A stretch of 64,000 bases of DNA from Clostridium sp. Marseille-P299. GTDB lineage: Bacteria; Bacillota; Clostridia; Lachnospirales; Lachnospiraceae. The stretch spans positions 434,001 to 498,000 of the forward strand of contig NZ_FJVE01000007.1 of NCBI RefSeq assembly GCF_900078195.1, written 5' to 3'. Within the stretch, counting starts at the first letter, position 1, and the number at the start of each line of letters is the position of its first letter. This document shows, piece by piece, positions 1 through 8,862 of this stretch. A model generated the notes under the pieces. It was not told where the DNA came from and searched no databases. It saw only the letters and a program-made list of their open reading frames with translations. Position numbers and translations under genes: made by a program.

Positions 1-921
1 GTTTCGCCTAAATATCATTATTTTGAAAAGGATGATCTAAGAAAACTACCAAAACGTTCTTCTTATTCCAATAAAGGAAGCTATGGTAAGGTATTAATTA
101 TTGCAGGTTCCACCAATATGACAGGGGCTGCTTATCTTTCGGCGAACGCTGCATATAAAATGGGCTGTGGTCTTGTAAAAGTGTTAACTTCAAGATCAGG
201 AGTCGAAGTAATACGTACCCTTTTACCGGAAGCAATCTATGCTTGTTATGAAGATAATAATTCAGAAACTATTTTAAAAGAATCCATACAGTGGGCAGAT
301 GCTATTGTGATAGGCCCTGGCTTATCAACAGGTGAGCTGGCTGAAGGTTTGTTGCTTCAACTTTTAAAAGAACAGACAAAGCCAACTGTTTTTGATGCAG
401 ATGCACTGCAAATATTAGCTAATATTTTGAATACAAGAATGGTAGATAATACGAAAGACCGAGTGAGGGAGTTATCGTCATTATTACCTGCCAATTCAAT
501 ACTGACTCCGCACTTAAAAGAGTTAGCTAATTTGCTTTCTTGTTCTGTAGACAATATTGTCAAAGGCTTTATTGACTTTCCTGAATATTGTACCTATAAT
601 AATAAATTAATCTATGTAATAAAAGATGCAAGAACGATCGTAGCACATTGTGAAAATCGATATGTTAACGTGTCAGGGAATCATGGAATGGCGACTGGTG
701 GAAGTGGTGATGTTTTAACAGGAATCATCGCAGGTTTAATAGCTACAGGTTTAAAAAGTTATGAAGCTGCGGAACTTGGAGTGTATATTCATGGTTTGGC
801 AGGAGATGTGGCAGCAGAAAAAAGAGGGTATCATTCCATGCTTGCAAGTGATATCTTAGAGGCATTACCGGAGGTAATTAAGGAAAATGATAGAAGAAGT
901 ATACAGCGAGAAGTACTATAG
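1..921 (+). CDS. nnrD: ADP/ATP-dependent NAD(P)H-hydrate dehydratase, C-terminal part (5' end cut by window)
   Basis: The frame is open from base 1, so the gene starts upstream and only 306 residues are visible. The protein matches the YjeF_C/carbohydrate-kinase-like domain of Nnr, which dehydrates damaged NAD(P)HX back to NAD(P)H in the cytoplasm. The family signature TGGSGDVLTG lies near residue 230, and the N-terminal SYGKVLIIAGS segment is the usual start of the dehydratase domain. In clostridia this domain is usually fused behind an NAD(P)HX epimerase domain, which would lie outside the window. The 3' end overlaps alr by 35 bp, indicating translational coupling in one operon. The family call is firm; whether the epimerase domain is present cannot be seen. 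Confidence 0.92.
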   Translation, partial: VSPKYHYFEKDDLRKLPKRSSYSNKGSYGKVLIIAGSTNMTGAAYLSANAAYKMGCGLVKVLTSRSGVEVIRTLLPEAIYACYEDNNSETILKESIQWADAIVIGPGLSTGELAEGLLLQLLKEQTKPTVFDADALQILANILNTRMVDNTKDRVRELSSLLPANSILTPHLKELANLLSCSVDNIVKGFIDFPEYCTYNNKLIYVIKDARTIVAHCENRYVNVSGNHGMATGGSGDVLTGIIAGLIATGLKSYEAAELGVYIHGLAGDVAAEKRGYHSMLASDILEALPEVIKENDRRSIQREVL

Positions 922-2062
922 AGTTTATGCTAATATTGATTTGGATGCAATTTCAAATAATATTAAGGCTGCAAAAGAAACTTTATCAATGGGAACTAAA
1001 ATTATGGCGATTATTAAAGCAGATGGCTATGGACATGGCGCAGTACCAATTGCAAGAGAGTTAAGTGGATTGGTTGATGCATATGGTGTAGCAATTGTTG
1101 AAGAGGGCATTGAGCTTAGAAATGCTGGAATTAATAAGCCAATATTAATTTTAGGTTATACTGCTGTGGAACAAATTAGTGAGGTCATTGCATATGATAT
1201 CACACAAACAGTATTTCAATATGAAGTTGCAAAACTCATGGATGAAGAAGCAAAACGACAAGGTAAAATAGCGAAAGTTCATATAAAATTAGATACTGGC
1301 ATGGGGCGTATAGGATATCAACCATGTAAAGAAAGTATTGAGGAAATAGTACGAATTAGTAAGCTTGAAAATATCGACATTGAAGGTATATATACCCATT
1401 TTGCTTGTGCTGACATGAAGGATAAAACCTCTGCGAATGAGCAACTTTCTAAATTTATTACCTTCACTAAAGAATTAAATCAGGCAGGAGTCAATACCCC
1501 AATAATGCATGCTTCAAATAGTGCAGGTATTATGGATATGAATTATGCAAATCTTGATATGGTTCGTTGTGGTATTACTACTTATGGTTTATATCCATCA
1601 GAAGAGGTAAATAAAAGTAATTTAGTAATTAAGCCAGCGATGGAGCTAAAAACCCATATTTCTTTTGTGAAAGAGCTAGGTCCTGGTCATGGAATTGGGT
1701 ATGGTAGTACTTTTTTCACGGATAAAACAATGACGATTGCAACGGTACCAGTTGGATATGCGGATGGGTATTCAAGAGCATTATCTAACAAAGGTAGGGT
1801 ATTAGTGCGTGGAAAGAGCGCACCAATTATAGGTAGAGTATGTATGGATCAGTTTATGATCGATGTATCCTCAATCCCAGGGGTAATGCAAGGAGATGTA
1901 GTAACTTTAATTGGAAAAGACGGAGAGGAAGAAATCACTGTAGAAGAAATTGGTGATTTATCATACTCCTTTAACTATGAAGTGGTGTGTAACGTTGGAA
2001 AACGAATACCAAGAGTTTACTATAAAAATGGGAAACCGTTTCTAGTACGTAAAGACAGTTAA
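887..2062 (+). CDS. alr: alanine racemase
   Basis: The 391-residue product is full length for Alr, the PLP enzyme that makes D-alanine for peptidoglycan. The PLP-binding lysine is K44 in AIIKADGYGHG, and the catalytic tyrosine is Y272 in GIGYGST. The conserved VPVGYADGYSR and GRVCMDQ segments follow in the C-terminal beta domain. The ATG lies inside the upstream nnr gene, preceded by a GGAGG-like site at about 870. Neighbours are nnr upstream and the mazF-type toxin gene downstream, the arrangement common in Firmicutes. Confidence 0.96.
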   Translation: MIEEVYSEKYYRVYANIDLDAISNNIKAAKETLSMGTKIMAIIKADGYGHGAVPIARELSGLVDAYGVAIVEEGIELRNAGINKPILILGYTAVEQISEVIAYDITQTVFQYEVAKLMDEEAKRQGKIAKVHIKLDTGMGRIGYQPCKESIEEIVRISKLENIDIEGIYTHFACADMKDKTSANEQLSKFITFTKELNQAGVNTPIMHASNSAGIMDMNYANLDMVRCGITTYGLYPSEEVNKSNLVIKPAMELKTHISFVKELGPGHGIGYGSTFFTDKTMTIATVPVGYADGYSRALSNKGRVLVRGKSAPIIGRVCMDQFMIDVSSIPGVMQGDVVTLIGKDGEEEITVEEIGDLSYSFNYEVVCNVGKRIPRVYYKNGKPFLVRKDS

Positions 2063-2199
2063 TAAGCATCTTATACTAGTTTACTTCACGTTTCTTTTTA
2101 TAGCATATTAAAAAACAATATAACATGAACATTTTATGGAATACATAGGTCAAAAGTGGGAATAATAGAGCTAAAGCCGTAAAATGGAGTGTGAGTTAT

Positions 2200-2547
2200 G
2201 TGATTATAAAAAGAGGCGATATATTTTATGCAGATTTACGACCGGTCATTGGTTCTGAACAAGGAGGCGTGCGACCAGTATTAATTATTCAAAATGATAC
2301 TGGAAATAAGCATAGTCCAACGGTTATCTGCGCAGCAATTACATCAAAAATGAATAAAGCCAAACTGCCTACACATGTAGAAATAGATGCAGAAAAATAT
2401 GGTATTGTCAAAGATTCTGTTATTTTATTAGAACAGGTTAGAACCATTGACAAGTCTAGATTGAAAGAGAAAGTATGTCATCTGGATCAGGATATCTTAA
2501 AGAAAATTGATAAAGCTTTACTAATCAGTTTTGCCTTAGATACATAA
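2200..2547 (+). CDS. ndoA: EndoA/MazF-family mRNA interferase toxin
   Basis: The protein closely resembles the Bacillus EndoA family: it begins [12 protein letters not shown] and contains [16 protein letters not shown] and LPTHVEID, both hallmarks of this endoribonuclease fold, which cleaves mRNA at short U-rich sites. Two GTG starts are possible, at 2191 and 2200. The GGAG at 2186-2189 is one base from 2191 but ten from 2200, and 2200 also gives the family's usual N terminus, so 2200 is chosen (115 aa). In Bacillus the antitoxin gene ndoAI lies between alr and ndoA. Here the 137-bp gap after alr holds no such reading frame, so the toxin appears to stand alone. Confidence 0.93.
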   Translation: MIIKRGDIFYADLRPVIGSEQGGVRPVLIIQNDTGNKHSPTVICAAITSKMNKAKLPTHVEIDAEKYGIVKDSVILLEQVRTIDKSRLKEKVCHLDQDILKKIDKALLISFALDT

Positions 2548-2578
2548 AGACCAGACATAAGAAGGAGAAGTTGAAACT

Positions 2579-3970
2579 ATGGAAGTTCATCCCATACGTG
2601 GACTTATTTTCATTGTTGCATTAGTTATGCTGAATGCCTTGGTTTCAGGAGCAGAGGTAGCGATTAGCAATGTAAATGAAGGTAACGTAAGAAAAAAGGC
2701 GTTAGAAGGGGATAAACGTGCAGCGCGATTAGTCAAATTGTTAGAGACACCAAGTCTATACATAAATGTCATTGAGATTTTGATTACACTTGCAAGTTTA
2801 TTGATTGGTATGACGTATTCCTTTTATCATTATCTGAGAATTAAGACATGGATTTTGGATGAGTTGTATTTTAGTAACTTGATAATAAATGAGCAATTAG
2901 TCATGGTAATCGTTACTGTGATAATTACTTATTTTATAGTTCTATTTGGCATTTTATTACCTAAAAAGTTTGCTTTAAAATATGCGAATTCTTGTGCATA
3001 TTTTTTCGCAGGAGTTCTAACATTTTTTGGACGATTGTTTTTCCCTTTTATTTGGTTATTAGAGAAAAATACAAATGGTATACTTCGTTTATTTCATATT
3101 AATCCAAATGAAATAGAAGAAAATGTTACAGAAGAGGAAATTATTTCGATTGTTAATGAAGGTCACGAACAAGGAGTCTTAGAAGCTGATGAAGCGGAAA
3201 TGATCTCAAATATTATAAATTTTGACGAGAAAATCGCAGAGGATATTATGACCCATCGCAAGAAAATTGTTGCGATCAATAGTGAGATGACGATTGAGGA
3301 AGCATTACCTTTTATGTTAAAAGAAAGTTTTTCTAGATTCCCAATCTATGAAACCAATATGGATAATATCGTCGGCATTCTTCATCTTAAGGATGTTATG
3401 AAATATTATTTGGATCCAAAATTAAAAAATGAGCCGCTGATAAATGTTGCGAGAGAACCATATTTTATTCCAGACACTCAGTCAATCGATGTTTTATTTC
3501 ACGATATGCAATTAAAAAAGATACATATGGCAATAGCAATTGATGAATACGGACAAACCGCTGGTTTGGTTGCCATGGAGGATATCTTAGAAGAAATTGT
3601 TGGTGATATTTTAGACGAATATGACGAGGAAGAAGAACTAATAACAAAGTTAGAAGATGGTATTTACTTAATCCGAGGAGATGCAAATCTTGAGGAACTA
3701 CAAGATCTTATTGATATTGATTTCCTTGAAGAGGATTTAGAAAATTATGATACCATGAATGGATTAATAATTTCAAGACTAGATCATATTCCAAGTATTG
3801 ATGAAAAAGCAGTGGTTGAGTATGGTAAATATCAATTTGAAATAGTTGAAGTTAGTAAAAATGTGATTCGTCTTGTAAAAGCGATTCGAACTAATTCAGA
3901 AATGATAGAAGAAAATGATGATTTCTCTGGGATGAATAAGGAAGATATAAACGTAGATACAGAGAAATAG
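2579..3970 (+). CDS. CNNM/CBS/CorC_HlyC domain membrane protein (hemolysin-like ion transporter family)
   Basis: This 463-residue protein has the DUF21/CNNM layout. About four hydrophobic segments lie in the first 170 residues (near 7-31, 58-80, 103-125 and 138-158), followed by a cytoplasmic CBS pair (about 190-330, including DIMTHRKKI and VGILHLKDVM) and a C-terminal CorC_HlyC domain (about 350-430). Relatives are implicated in Mg2+ or other cation efflux; 'hemolysin' is a historical name. The ATG is preceded by GAAGGAGAA. An acidic tail of about 30 residues follows the last domain. Substrate cannot be read from sequence. Confidence 0.88.
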   Translation: MEVHPIRGLIFIVALVMLNALVSGAEVAISNVNEGNVRKKALEGDKRAARLVKLLETPSLYINVIEILITLASLLIGMTYSFYHYLRIKTWILDELYFSNLIINEQLVMVIVTVIITYFIVLFGILLPKKFALKYANSCAYFFAGVLTFFGRLFFPFIWLLEKNTNGILRLFHINPNEIEENVTEEEIISIVNEGHEQGVLEADEAEMISNIINFDEKIAEDIMTHRKKIVAINSEMTIEEALPFMLKESFSRFPIYETNMDNIVGILHLKDVMKYYLDPKLKNEPLINVAREPYFIPDTQSIDVLFHDMQLKKIHMAIAIDEYGQTAGLVAMEDILEEIVGDILDEYDEEEELITKLEDGIYLIRGDANLEELQDLIDIDFLEEDLENYDTMNGLIISRLDHIPSIDEKAVVEYGKYQFEIVEVSKNVIRLVKAIRTNSEMIEENDDFSGMNKEDINVDTEK

Positions 3971-4125
3971 TCCAGATATAACTTAAAAAGTGAATAAACC
4001 ATAAGAGTGGCTTTTGTACAAATTATATTTCCTTATAAGAAATGTAATTGTATGAAAGCTTCTTTTATTATGAAAGCTAATAAAACTTTCACTGGAAATA
4101 AAAAAAGTAAAAAAATTTTATTTTA

Positions 4126-4155
4126 TTCAAACTTTTTGAAGTGTTAATCTATCTA
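4126..4155 (+). promoter_or_regulatory. possible ECF-type promoter upstream of the sigma factor
   Basis: A CAAACTTTTT block at 4128-4137 resembles the AAAC-centred -35 of ECF promoters, and a CTATC-like block follows about 16 bases later. SigV-type genes are commonly autoregulated. The -10 match is poor, so this is only suggestive. Confidence 0.25.
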
Positions 4156-4202
4156 TATAGTAAAGACAACAAAGCAAGGCAAGGAAAGAGGGTGAGGTTT
4201 AC

Positions 4203-4694
4203 ATGAGCCAAAGTCCATATGATCAAGTTGTTGCATACATCTTGGAAAATCAGACGAAATTTTATCGATTAGCTTATAGTTATACAAGAAATAGGGAAGC
4301 AGCTTTGGATGTCGTGCAAAATGCTATATGTAAGGCACTTGAGAAATACCAAGATATTCGAAATTTGAACTATTTGAAAACATGGTTTTATAGAGTTTTA
4401 GTAAATGAGTGTTTAATTTTTCTTCAAAAAAATAAAAAAGAATTTATATGTGAACCAGAAGAAATGAGGGAAGAACCTTATTTTGAACCTGCATATGAAC
4501 AAGGAAGTGGTATTTATGAATTAATTAACGCTCTTCCAGAGCAAAACAAAACTGTTATTATGTTACATTATTATGAAGAAATGACATTAAAAGAAATTTC
4601 TAAGATACTAGAGGTTAATTTAAGTACCGTAAAATCAAGATTGTATGCAGGGCTAAATAAATTAAAACGATCACTCGAGGAGGTGTCAATATGA
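4203..4694 (+). CDS. sigV: ECF RNA polymerase sigma factor, SigV type
   Basis: The 163-residue protein has sigma region 2 at about residues 20-75 (AYSYTRNREAALDVVQNA) and region 4 at about 105-155, with a helix-turn-helix in LKEISKILEVNLSTVKSRL. It has no extra domains, as usual for ECF sigma factors. It overlaps the next gene by four bases (ATGA). The partner is a clear RsiV-type anti-sigma factor, which assigns this factor to the SigV group; in Bacillus, Enterococcus and Clostridioides difficile that group responds to lysozyme. An OatA- or Dlt-type target gene is not adjacent. The symbol rests on the partner, not on the sigma sequence alone. Confidence 0.9.
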   Translation: MSQSPYDQVVAYILENQTKFYRLAYSYTRNREAALDVVQNAICKALEKYQDIRNLNYLKTWFYRVLVNECLIFLQKNKKEFICEPEEMREEPYFEPAYEQGSGIYELINALPEQNKTVIMLHYYEEMTLKEISKILEVNLSTVKSRLYAGLNKLKRSLEEVSI

Positions 4695-5560
4695 AGGAAA
4701 TGAAGGAAGCTAAGCAAATTTATGATTCCATCGAAATTCCTGATGAGCTAAGTGATGTTGTGAATCAATCTATTAATAATATGAATCAAAGGAGGGTGAT
4801 TTCTATGAGAAAAAGAAATTATAAAAAAGTAGTAGGCGGTGTTTTAGCTGCAAGTTTTCTATGTGCTGTTGTTACATTAAATACAAATGAAACATTTGCA
4901 AAAACAATGCAGGAAATACCTGTAATTGGAACAGTAGCAAAGGTATTAACCATACGCTCCTACAAAGAAGTAGATGAAGACAAATCCATAAGTGTTAAAG
5001 TACCAGAAGTAGTGAATGATGATAATAGTTCATTTATTAGTAATGTCAATGAGAAAATACAATCTCTTGTGGATATGCATGTAAAGGAAGCAGAAGATAG
5101 AATCTTAGAGTATAAAGATGCTTTCATAAGTACAGGTGGTACAGAAGAAGAATTCGCAGCAAAGGATATCAAAGTAGATGTTAACTATGAAATAAAATCT
5201 CAAACAGATTCAATGGTTTCTTTTGTTATTACATCCAATGAGAATTGGGCGGGTGCCTATACTTATCAATATTTTTATAATCTAGATTTAAAGAACAATA
5301 AGGATATAACATTAGAAGATCTTCTTGGAGAGAACTATATTGAAATTGCGAATGAAAGCATTAAAGAACAGATGGAAGAAAGACAAAAGGCAGATCCAAA
5401 TGTATCTTATTTTGATGTAGATATGGGCGGATTTACAAGTATTAATGAAGACACTAATTTCTATATTAATGAAGAAAATCATCCAGTCATTGTTTTTGAA
5501 AAATATGAAATTGCTCCAGGGGCTATGGGTATCCAAGAATTTGAGATTGCTAATAATTAA
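4691..5560 (+). CDS. rsiV: RsiV-type lysozyme-sensing anti-sigma factor
   Basis: The 289-residue protein has a short cytoplasmic N terminus (1-46), one membrane segment (about 47-65) ending in a signal-peptidase-like site (NETFA-K), then an extracellular region with DUF4163-like (about 85-175) and DUF3298-like (about 190-285) domains. The C terminus (VFEKYEIAPGAMG) is typical of RsiV. In the known family, RsiV binds lysozyme outside the cell and is then cleaved to free SigV. It is translationally coupled to sigV through a four-base overlap, with GGAGG upstream. A tandem-repeat array begins right after its stop codon. Confidence 0.9.
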   Translation: MKEMKEAKQIYDSIEIPDELSDVVNQSINNMNQRRVISMRKRNYKKVVGGVLAASFLCAVVTLNTNETFAKTMQEIPVIGTVAKVLTIRSYKEVDEDKSISVKVPEVVNDDNSSFISNVNEKIQSLVDMHVKEAEDRILEYKDAFISTGGTEEEFAAKDIKVDVNYEIKSQTDSMVSFVITSNENWAGAYTYQYFYNLDLKNNKDITLEDLLGENYIEIANESIKEQMEERQKADPNVSYFDVDMGGFTSINEDTNFYINEENHPVIVFEKYEIAPGAMGIQEFEIANN

Positions 5561-5580
5561 ATTTAGTTATGAAGTTTTAT

Positions 5581-5775
5581 GAAAGTCTAGATTTAAGAAG
5601 CTAGATTTAAAATGCTAGGTTTAAAAATGCGAAACTGTTATTAGAGAAATTGCAAAAAGTTTAATTTATAAAGCTAATTTGACAAAAGCTAAATTAATAA
5701 AAGTTGAATTAGGAAAAGCTAAATTATGAAAAGCTAAATCAAGAATTGCTAATTTGAAAAAGCTAAATTATAAAA
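5581..5775. repeat. 15-bp degenerate tandem array, about 13 units, behind rsiV
   Basis: Cutting the sequence every 15 bases from 5581 gives related units such as AAGCTAAATTATGAA and AAGCTAAATTAATAA. The best-conserved units lie at 5671-5745. The final bases of rsiV (TTGCTAATAATTAA) resemble the unit, so the array seems to have grown from the end of the gene. Confidence 0.8.
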
Positions 5776-5796
5776 AGTGAAAATGGAAAAGAAGAA

Positions 5797-5829
5797 TAAA
5801 AAAAGCAAGCGGGGAAGCTTGCTTTTTTT
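5797..5829 (+). terminator. intrinsic terminator of the sigV-rsiV operon
   Basis: AAGCAAGC (5803-5810) pairs with GCTTGCTT (5817-5824) around a GGGGAA loop and runs into a T tract. Confidence 0.85.
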
Positions 5830-5861
5830 ATGGTAACGGGTTACCTGTAGTTAAACTACAT

Positions 5862-5920
5862 TACGTATAATAGGGTGGGAGTAGAAAGTATTTTTAACTT
5901 TCTATAGTATATTATAAGGG
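5862..5920. repeat. purine-rich intergenic element, copy 1
   Basis: The core CGTATAATAGGGTGGGAG (5864-5881) is followed by an AGAAAGT/ACTTTCT hairpin (5883-5903) and then ATTATAAGG. Nearly the same 29 bases recur at 6235-6263 with one mismatch. It sits behind a terminator. Function is unknown. Confidence 0.6.
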
Positions 5921-6189
5921 GAGAATGTGTTTTTAATGTGATAAAAATATGAAGAAAATCTGAAAAATATTAAGAATGTAAAATATCTATTTATAAAAAT
6001 ATCTCGAAAATATAGGAGGATTTTTTTAGTTTATCATTTATAAGGATGAAAAAGAGTCGAGCAATGAGATTAAAGAAACTCGTATCTAAGAAAATTCGTT
6101 TGTAAGAAAGCTCATATGTAAGAAAACTCTTATCTGTAATATAGTATGAGCAAATATTGTTCATATGTTTTAAGAAAGCAAGAAAACAA

Positions 6190-6234
6190 GAAAACGCCTA
6201 AATCATATTTGTTAATACGTTTTAGGCATTTTCA
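6190..6234. terminator. hairpin resembling an intrinsic terminator
   Basis: GCCTAAA (6196-6202) pairs with TTTAGGC (6221-6227), flanked by A-rich and T-rich sequence. No gene precedes it directly, so it may end a small untranslated transcript. Confidence 0.5.
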
Positions 6235-6292
6235 TTGCGTATAATAGGGTGGGAGTAGAAAGTGTTTTATCACTATCTGCTTTTATTATAAA
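6235..6292. repeat. purine-rich intergenic element, copy 2
   Basis: Repeats copy 1 (CGTATAATAGGGTGGGAG), followed by AGAAAGTG (6257-6264) facing CACTATCT (6271-6278) and then TTATAA. Like copy 1 it comes straight after a terminator-like hairpin. Confidence 0.6.
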
Positions 6293-6383
6293 TAAGAAAT
6301 GTGAAAAAAAAGTGTTCAAATTATAAAAAAAGTATTGATATTATAATTTCACCATATCTTATATGTTAAAGTAAATTAAAAAA

Positions 6384-6494
6384 TAGATGATAAATTAAGA
6401 TTTGTTGAAGAATTTTAAAGTAGATGATAAATTAAGATTTGTTGAAGAATTTTAAAGTAGATGATAAATCAAGATGTGCTTTAGAAATTAAAAG
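6384..6494. repeat. 37-bp tandem repeat, two near-perfect units plus one degenerate
   Basis: Units at 6384-6420 and 6421-6457 are identical over 37 bases (starting TAGATGATAAATTAAG). A third, decayed unit follows to about 6494. The array lies in the leader region of the SGNH esterase gene. Confidence 0.85.
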
Positions 6495-6678
6495 TAGACG
6501 ATACATTAAGATATGTTAAAAAATTAAGAGAGGTGCTACATAAAGATATATTAATGTATTTAAAAGAGCTAATAAATTAATATAAGTTAAATTATATAAA
6601 AGTTAAATATTCATGATTTAATAAAATGGTAATTGCTGTTATAATAAAAGCATCATTTTATAATTAGGAGAAGGAATT

Positions 6679-8760
6679 ATGCAGCAGGAAAAATTACGAA
6701 GGAACAGTACAATCAATAAAGAAAATCTTAAAAATGAACAGAATTATCTTAAGAAATATGTGTTTCATTCAGAAGATACACAAGGAGTTTTATGTAATAA
6801 GTTTATTCAATATACAAATGAATTGGGATATGGATTTGTTTCAAAGACGTCAACACCACCTAGTAGAAATCTAGCTACGGACAGGCTTAAATTTGGACCA
6901 AACGGTGTATATATCACAGAAACACAGGATACAACTTTTTATTTAAATGAGAATAACTATGATTTTGGTGGCATTGCCTTTCGAATTGACCTTGATGAGC
7001 CTGGCGCTTATGACGTAAAGGTAACATTGGCAGAAGGTAGTGATGAAGCTATAGTAGCAGTTTCTGGTATGAACGGTAAACGATTATTAGATACCAACCC
7101 ATGGGACGCTGCTAGAAAAATAAAAAGAACCAATTATGCTTGCTGGAACGATAGAACATGGAGCTATCAATACGTAACAGGTAGAAATTATATAGAGGTT
7201 GAAATAGAACCAAAAATAACTGGTCAAAATGGTACGAATGAATTTACCAGTACTGTAGGCGTAGCTTCTATTGAAATTATAAAACTAGAAAAAAATGTTC
7301 GAAATGATAATGATAAATTAACGATATTTACATTGGGAGATTCTACTGTAAAATCCTATATTTATGAAGAAGCAATTATGTCTGGATGGGGACAAGTATT
7401 TGATGATTTATTTGATTTAGATAAGGTGAATGTGATTAACTACTCCATGGGGGGCAGATCAGTTTTTAATCTGTACCATGAAGGAAGATTCAATGAAATT
7501 TTAATGATTGCAAAACCAGGAGATTACCTTTTACTTCAATCTGGCCATAATGATGAATCCCGTGGGGAGGAAAAAGGACCGGAAGCACGTTTTGGGCGAG
7601 GGAACACAGTAGAAACTTATGAATTTTGGTTAAAAGAAGAATATATTAATGCCATAAGAGAAAGAGGAATTATACCGATATTTGTTACGCCAATGACAAG
7701 AATTGATAAATCGGTAGAAGAAGATACACTTAAATTAAGTGGATTTAAGTATTCCAAATGTCCGGGCATTGATTTTCCAGGACTTTTAAAACGAATTGGT
7801 GAAGAAAATGATATTGAAGTAATTGATCTATATGAAGAGGGGATTAAATACTTATATGAAATAGGTGGAATTGCTGCAAAATCTATATTTTTATCGGTAG
7901 AGCCGGGAGAAACTCCAGGGAAAACAAACTCAGGTAGTTATGCAAATGGTAATCCAAGTGGTTCCTGGGATGGAACACATTTTAAAGAAGCCTTATCAAA
8001 ACAGTGGGCTAGAATCGTTGCTACAGGTTTGTATGAGAAAAAAGTTCTGGCATCAGAATATTTAAAAGAAGATGTAAAACAAGCAATTCGTACAAATGAT
8101 TGGTCTATGGTTTATAAGGAAATTGCGAAAGATGTAATTTCAGGAAGAGAAGCGTATTATCGTGAGCAGATAGAATGTGTATGTAAGCATGGAATTATGT
8201 TCCAAGATGAAGATAGATATTTTCATCCGTTTGCACCAGTTACAATCAAAGATTTTATCTATGGTATGAAAACAATTTGGAATGTTTCAGAGGAGTTAAT
8301 TCCAACAAATGCAGTTTGGAGTTCTTATGATGAAAATGCCTCCTTAACTAGAGAGGTAATGGCTGCAATTGTTCTTGATTTCTATGAAATTACCTTTGGT
8401 AAAAATGAGAATGGCAATTATAATAAACCAAAGTATATGACAGATTACAATGGAGTTAATTTATCTCCAGATGATCCAAACTATGATTCTAATTTAGTTG
8501 GTGAATCCGCGCAGTACTATCCTTTAGCGGGATTTGATACAATTAAGGATAAAGATGAGATTTCAGAAGAATTTTATGAGAAATTTCGAACTGTCTATGA
8601 ACTTGGCTTGATGCGTTCGGAAGAAGGAATTGAACGTGGAGTTATGAAAAATGGTACAAAACTTTGTCCGAAGCAAATTGTAACTAGAGAAAAGGCTGCG
8701 AAAGAATTATATTTCCTTCGAGTTTTAAGTAAAGATATATATGAAGAAACTGATAAGTAA
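6679..8760 (+). CDS. SGNH hydrolase, rhamnogalacturonan-acetylesterase-like, with SLH-like C terminus
   Basis: This 693-residue protein has three parts. Residues about 85-200 form a beta-rich, CBM35-like domain. Residues 214-450 form an SGNH esterase domain: GDS with S222, GG at 258-259, GHND at 289-292 and DGTH with D431 and H434. This pattern fits the CE12/RGAE group that deacetylates pectin. Residues about 495-690 contain repeats resembling S-layer homology modules (for example LTREVMAAIVLDFY). There is no signal peptide or membrane segment at the charged N terminus, which is odd for a protein with SLH-like repeats, so it may act on imported oligosaccharides. The start has AGGAG about 8 bases upstream. 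It appears monocistronic. Confidence 0.82.
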   Translation: MQQEKLRRNSTINKENLKNEQNYLKKYVFHSEDTQGVLCNKFIQYTNELGYGFVSKTSTPPSRNLATDRLKFGPNGVYITETQDTTFYLNENNYDFGGIAFRIDLDEPGAYDVKVTLAEGSDEAIVAVSGMNGKRLLDTNPWDAARKIKRTNYACWNDRTWSYQYVTGRNYIEVEIEPKITGQNGTNEFTSTVGVASIEIIKLEKNVRNDNDKLTIFTLGDSTVKSYIYEEAIMSGWGQVFDDLFDLDKVNVINYSMGGRSVFNLYHEGRFNEILMIAKPGDYLLLQSGHNDESRGEEKGPEARFGRGNTVETYEFWLKEEYINAIRERGIIPIFVTPMTRIDKSVEEDTLKLSGFKYSKCPGIDFPGLLKRIGEENDIEVIDLYEEGIKYLYEIGGIAAKSIFLSVEPGETPGKTNSGSYANGNPSGSWDGTHFKEALSKQWARIVATGLYEKKVLASEYLKEDVKQAIRTNDWSMVYKEIAKDVISGREAYYREQIECVCKHGIMFQDEDRYFHPFAPVTIKDFIYGMKTIWNVSEELIPTNAVWSSYDENASLTREVMAAIVLDFYEITFGKNENGNYNKPKYMTDYNGVNLSPDDPNYDSNLVGESAQYYPLAGFDTIKDKDEISEEFYEKFRTVYELGLMRSEEGIERGVMKNGTKLCPKQIVTREKAAKELYFLRVLSKDIYEETDK

Positions 8761-8799
8761 TTAAAAAGTAATAAAAATAGAAAAGAATTAGAAACGCAA

Positions 8800-8850
8800 A
8801 AAAAACGTAGCGGACATTTTCAATCAATGAAGATGGACGTTACGTTCTTT
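8800..8850 (+). terminator. terminator of the SGNH esterase gene
   Basis: AACGTAGC (8804-8811) pairs with GTTACGTT (8839-8846), with one G-T pair, and is followed by CTTTT. Confidence 0.6.
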
Positions 8851-8862
8851 TATATATATTAT

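Larger units (their letters stand above)
5561..6678. other. 1.1-kb gene-free intergenic region rich in repeats
   Basis: No credible coding frame was found. From left to right it holds a 15-bp tandem array, an intrinsic terminator, two hairpins (the second with a perfect TGTAGTT arm at 5846-5852), a purine-rich repeated element, a second hairpin/terminator, a second copy of the purine-rich element, a 37-bp tandem array and the leader of the next gene. A TATAAT at 6640-6645 could be a -10 box for that gene, with no good -35. Confidence 0.7.

Noticed and set aside
2063..2199. Hidden antitoxin reading frame upstream of the EndoA/MazF gene
   Set aside because: The longest plausible start there (ATG at about 2124) stops after seven codons.
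5581..5775. 15-bp array considered as a CRISPR or iteron-type replication origin
   Set aside because: Units are adjacent and degenerate with no spacers, there is no replication gene nearby, and similar arrays occur behind other genes.
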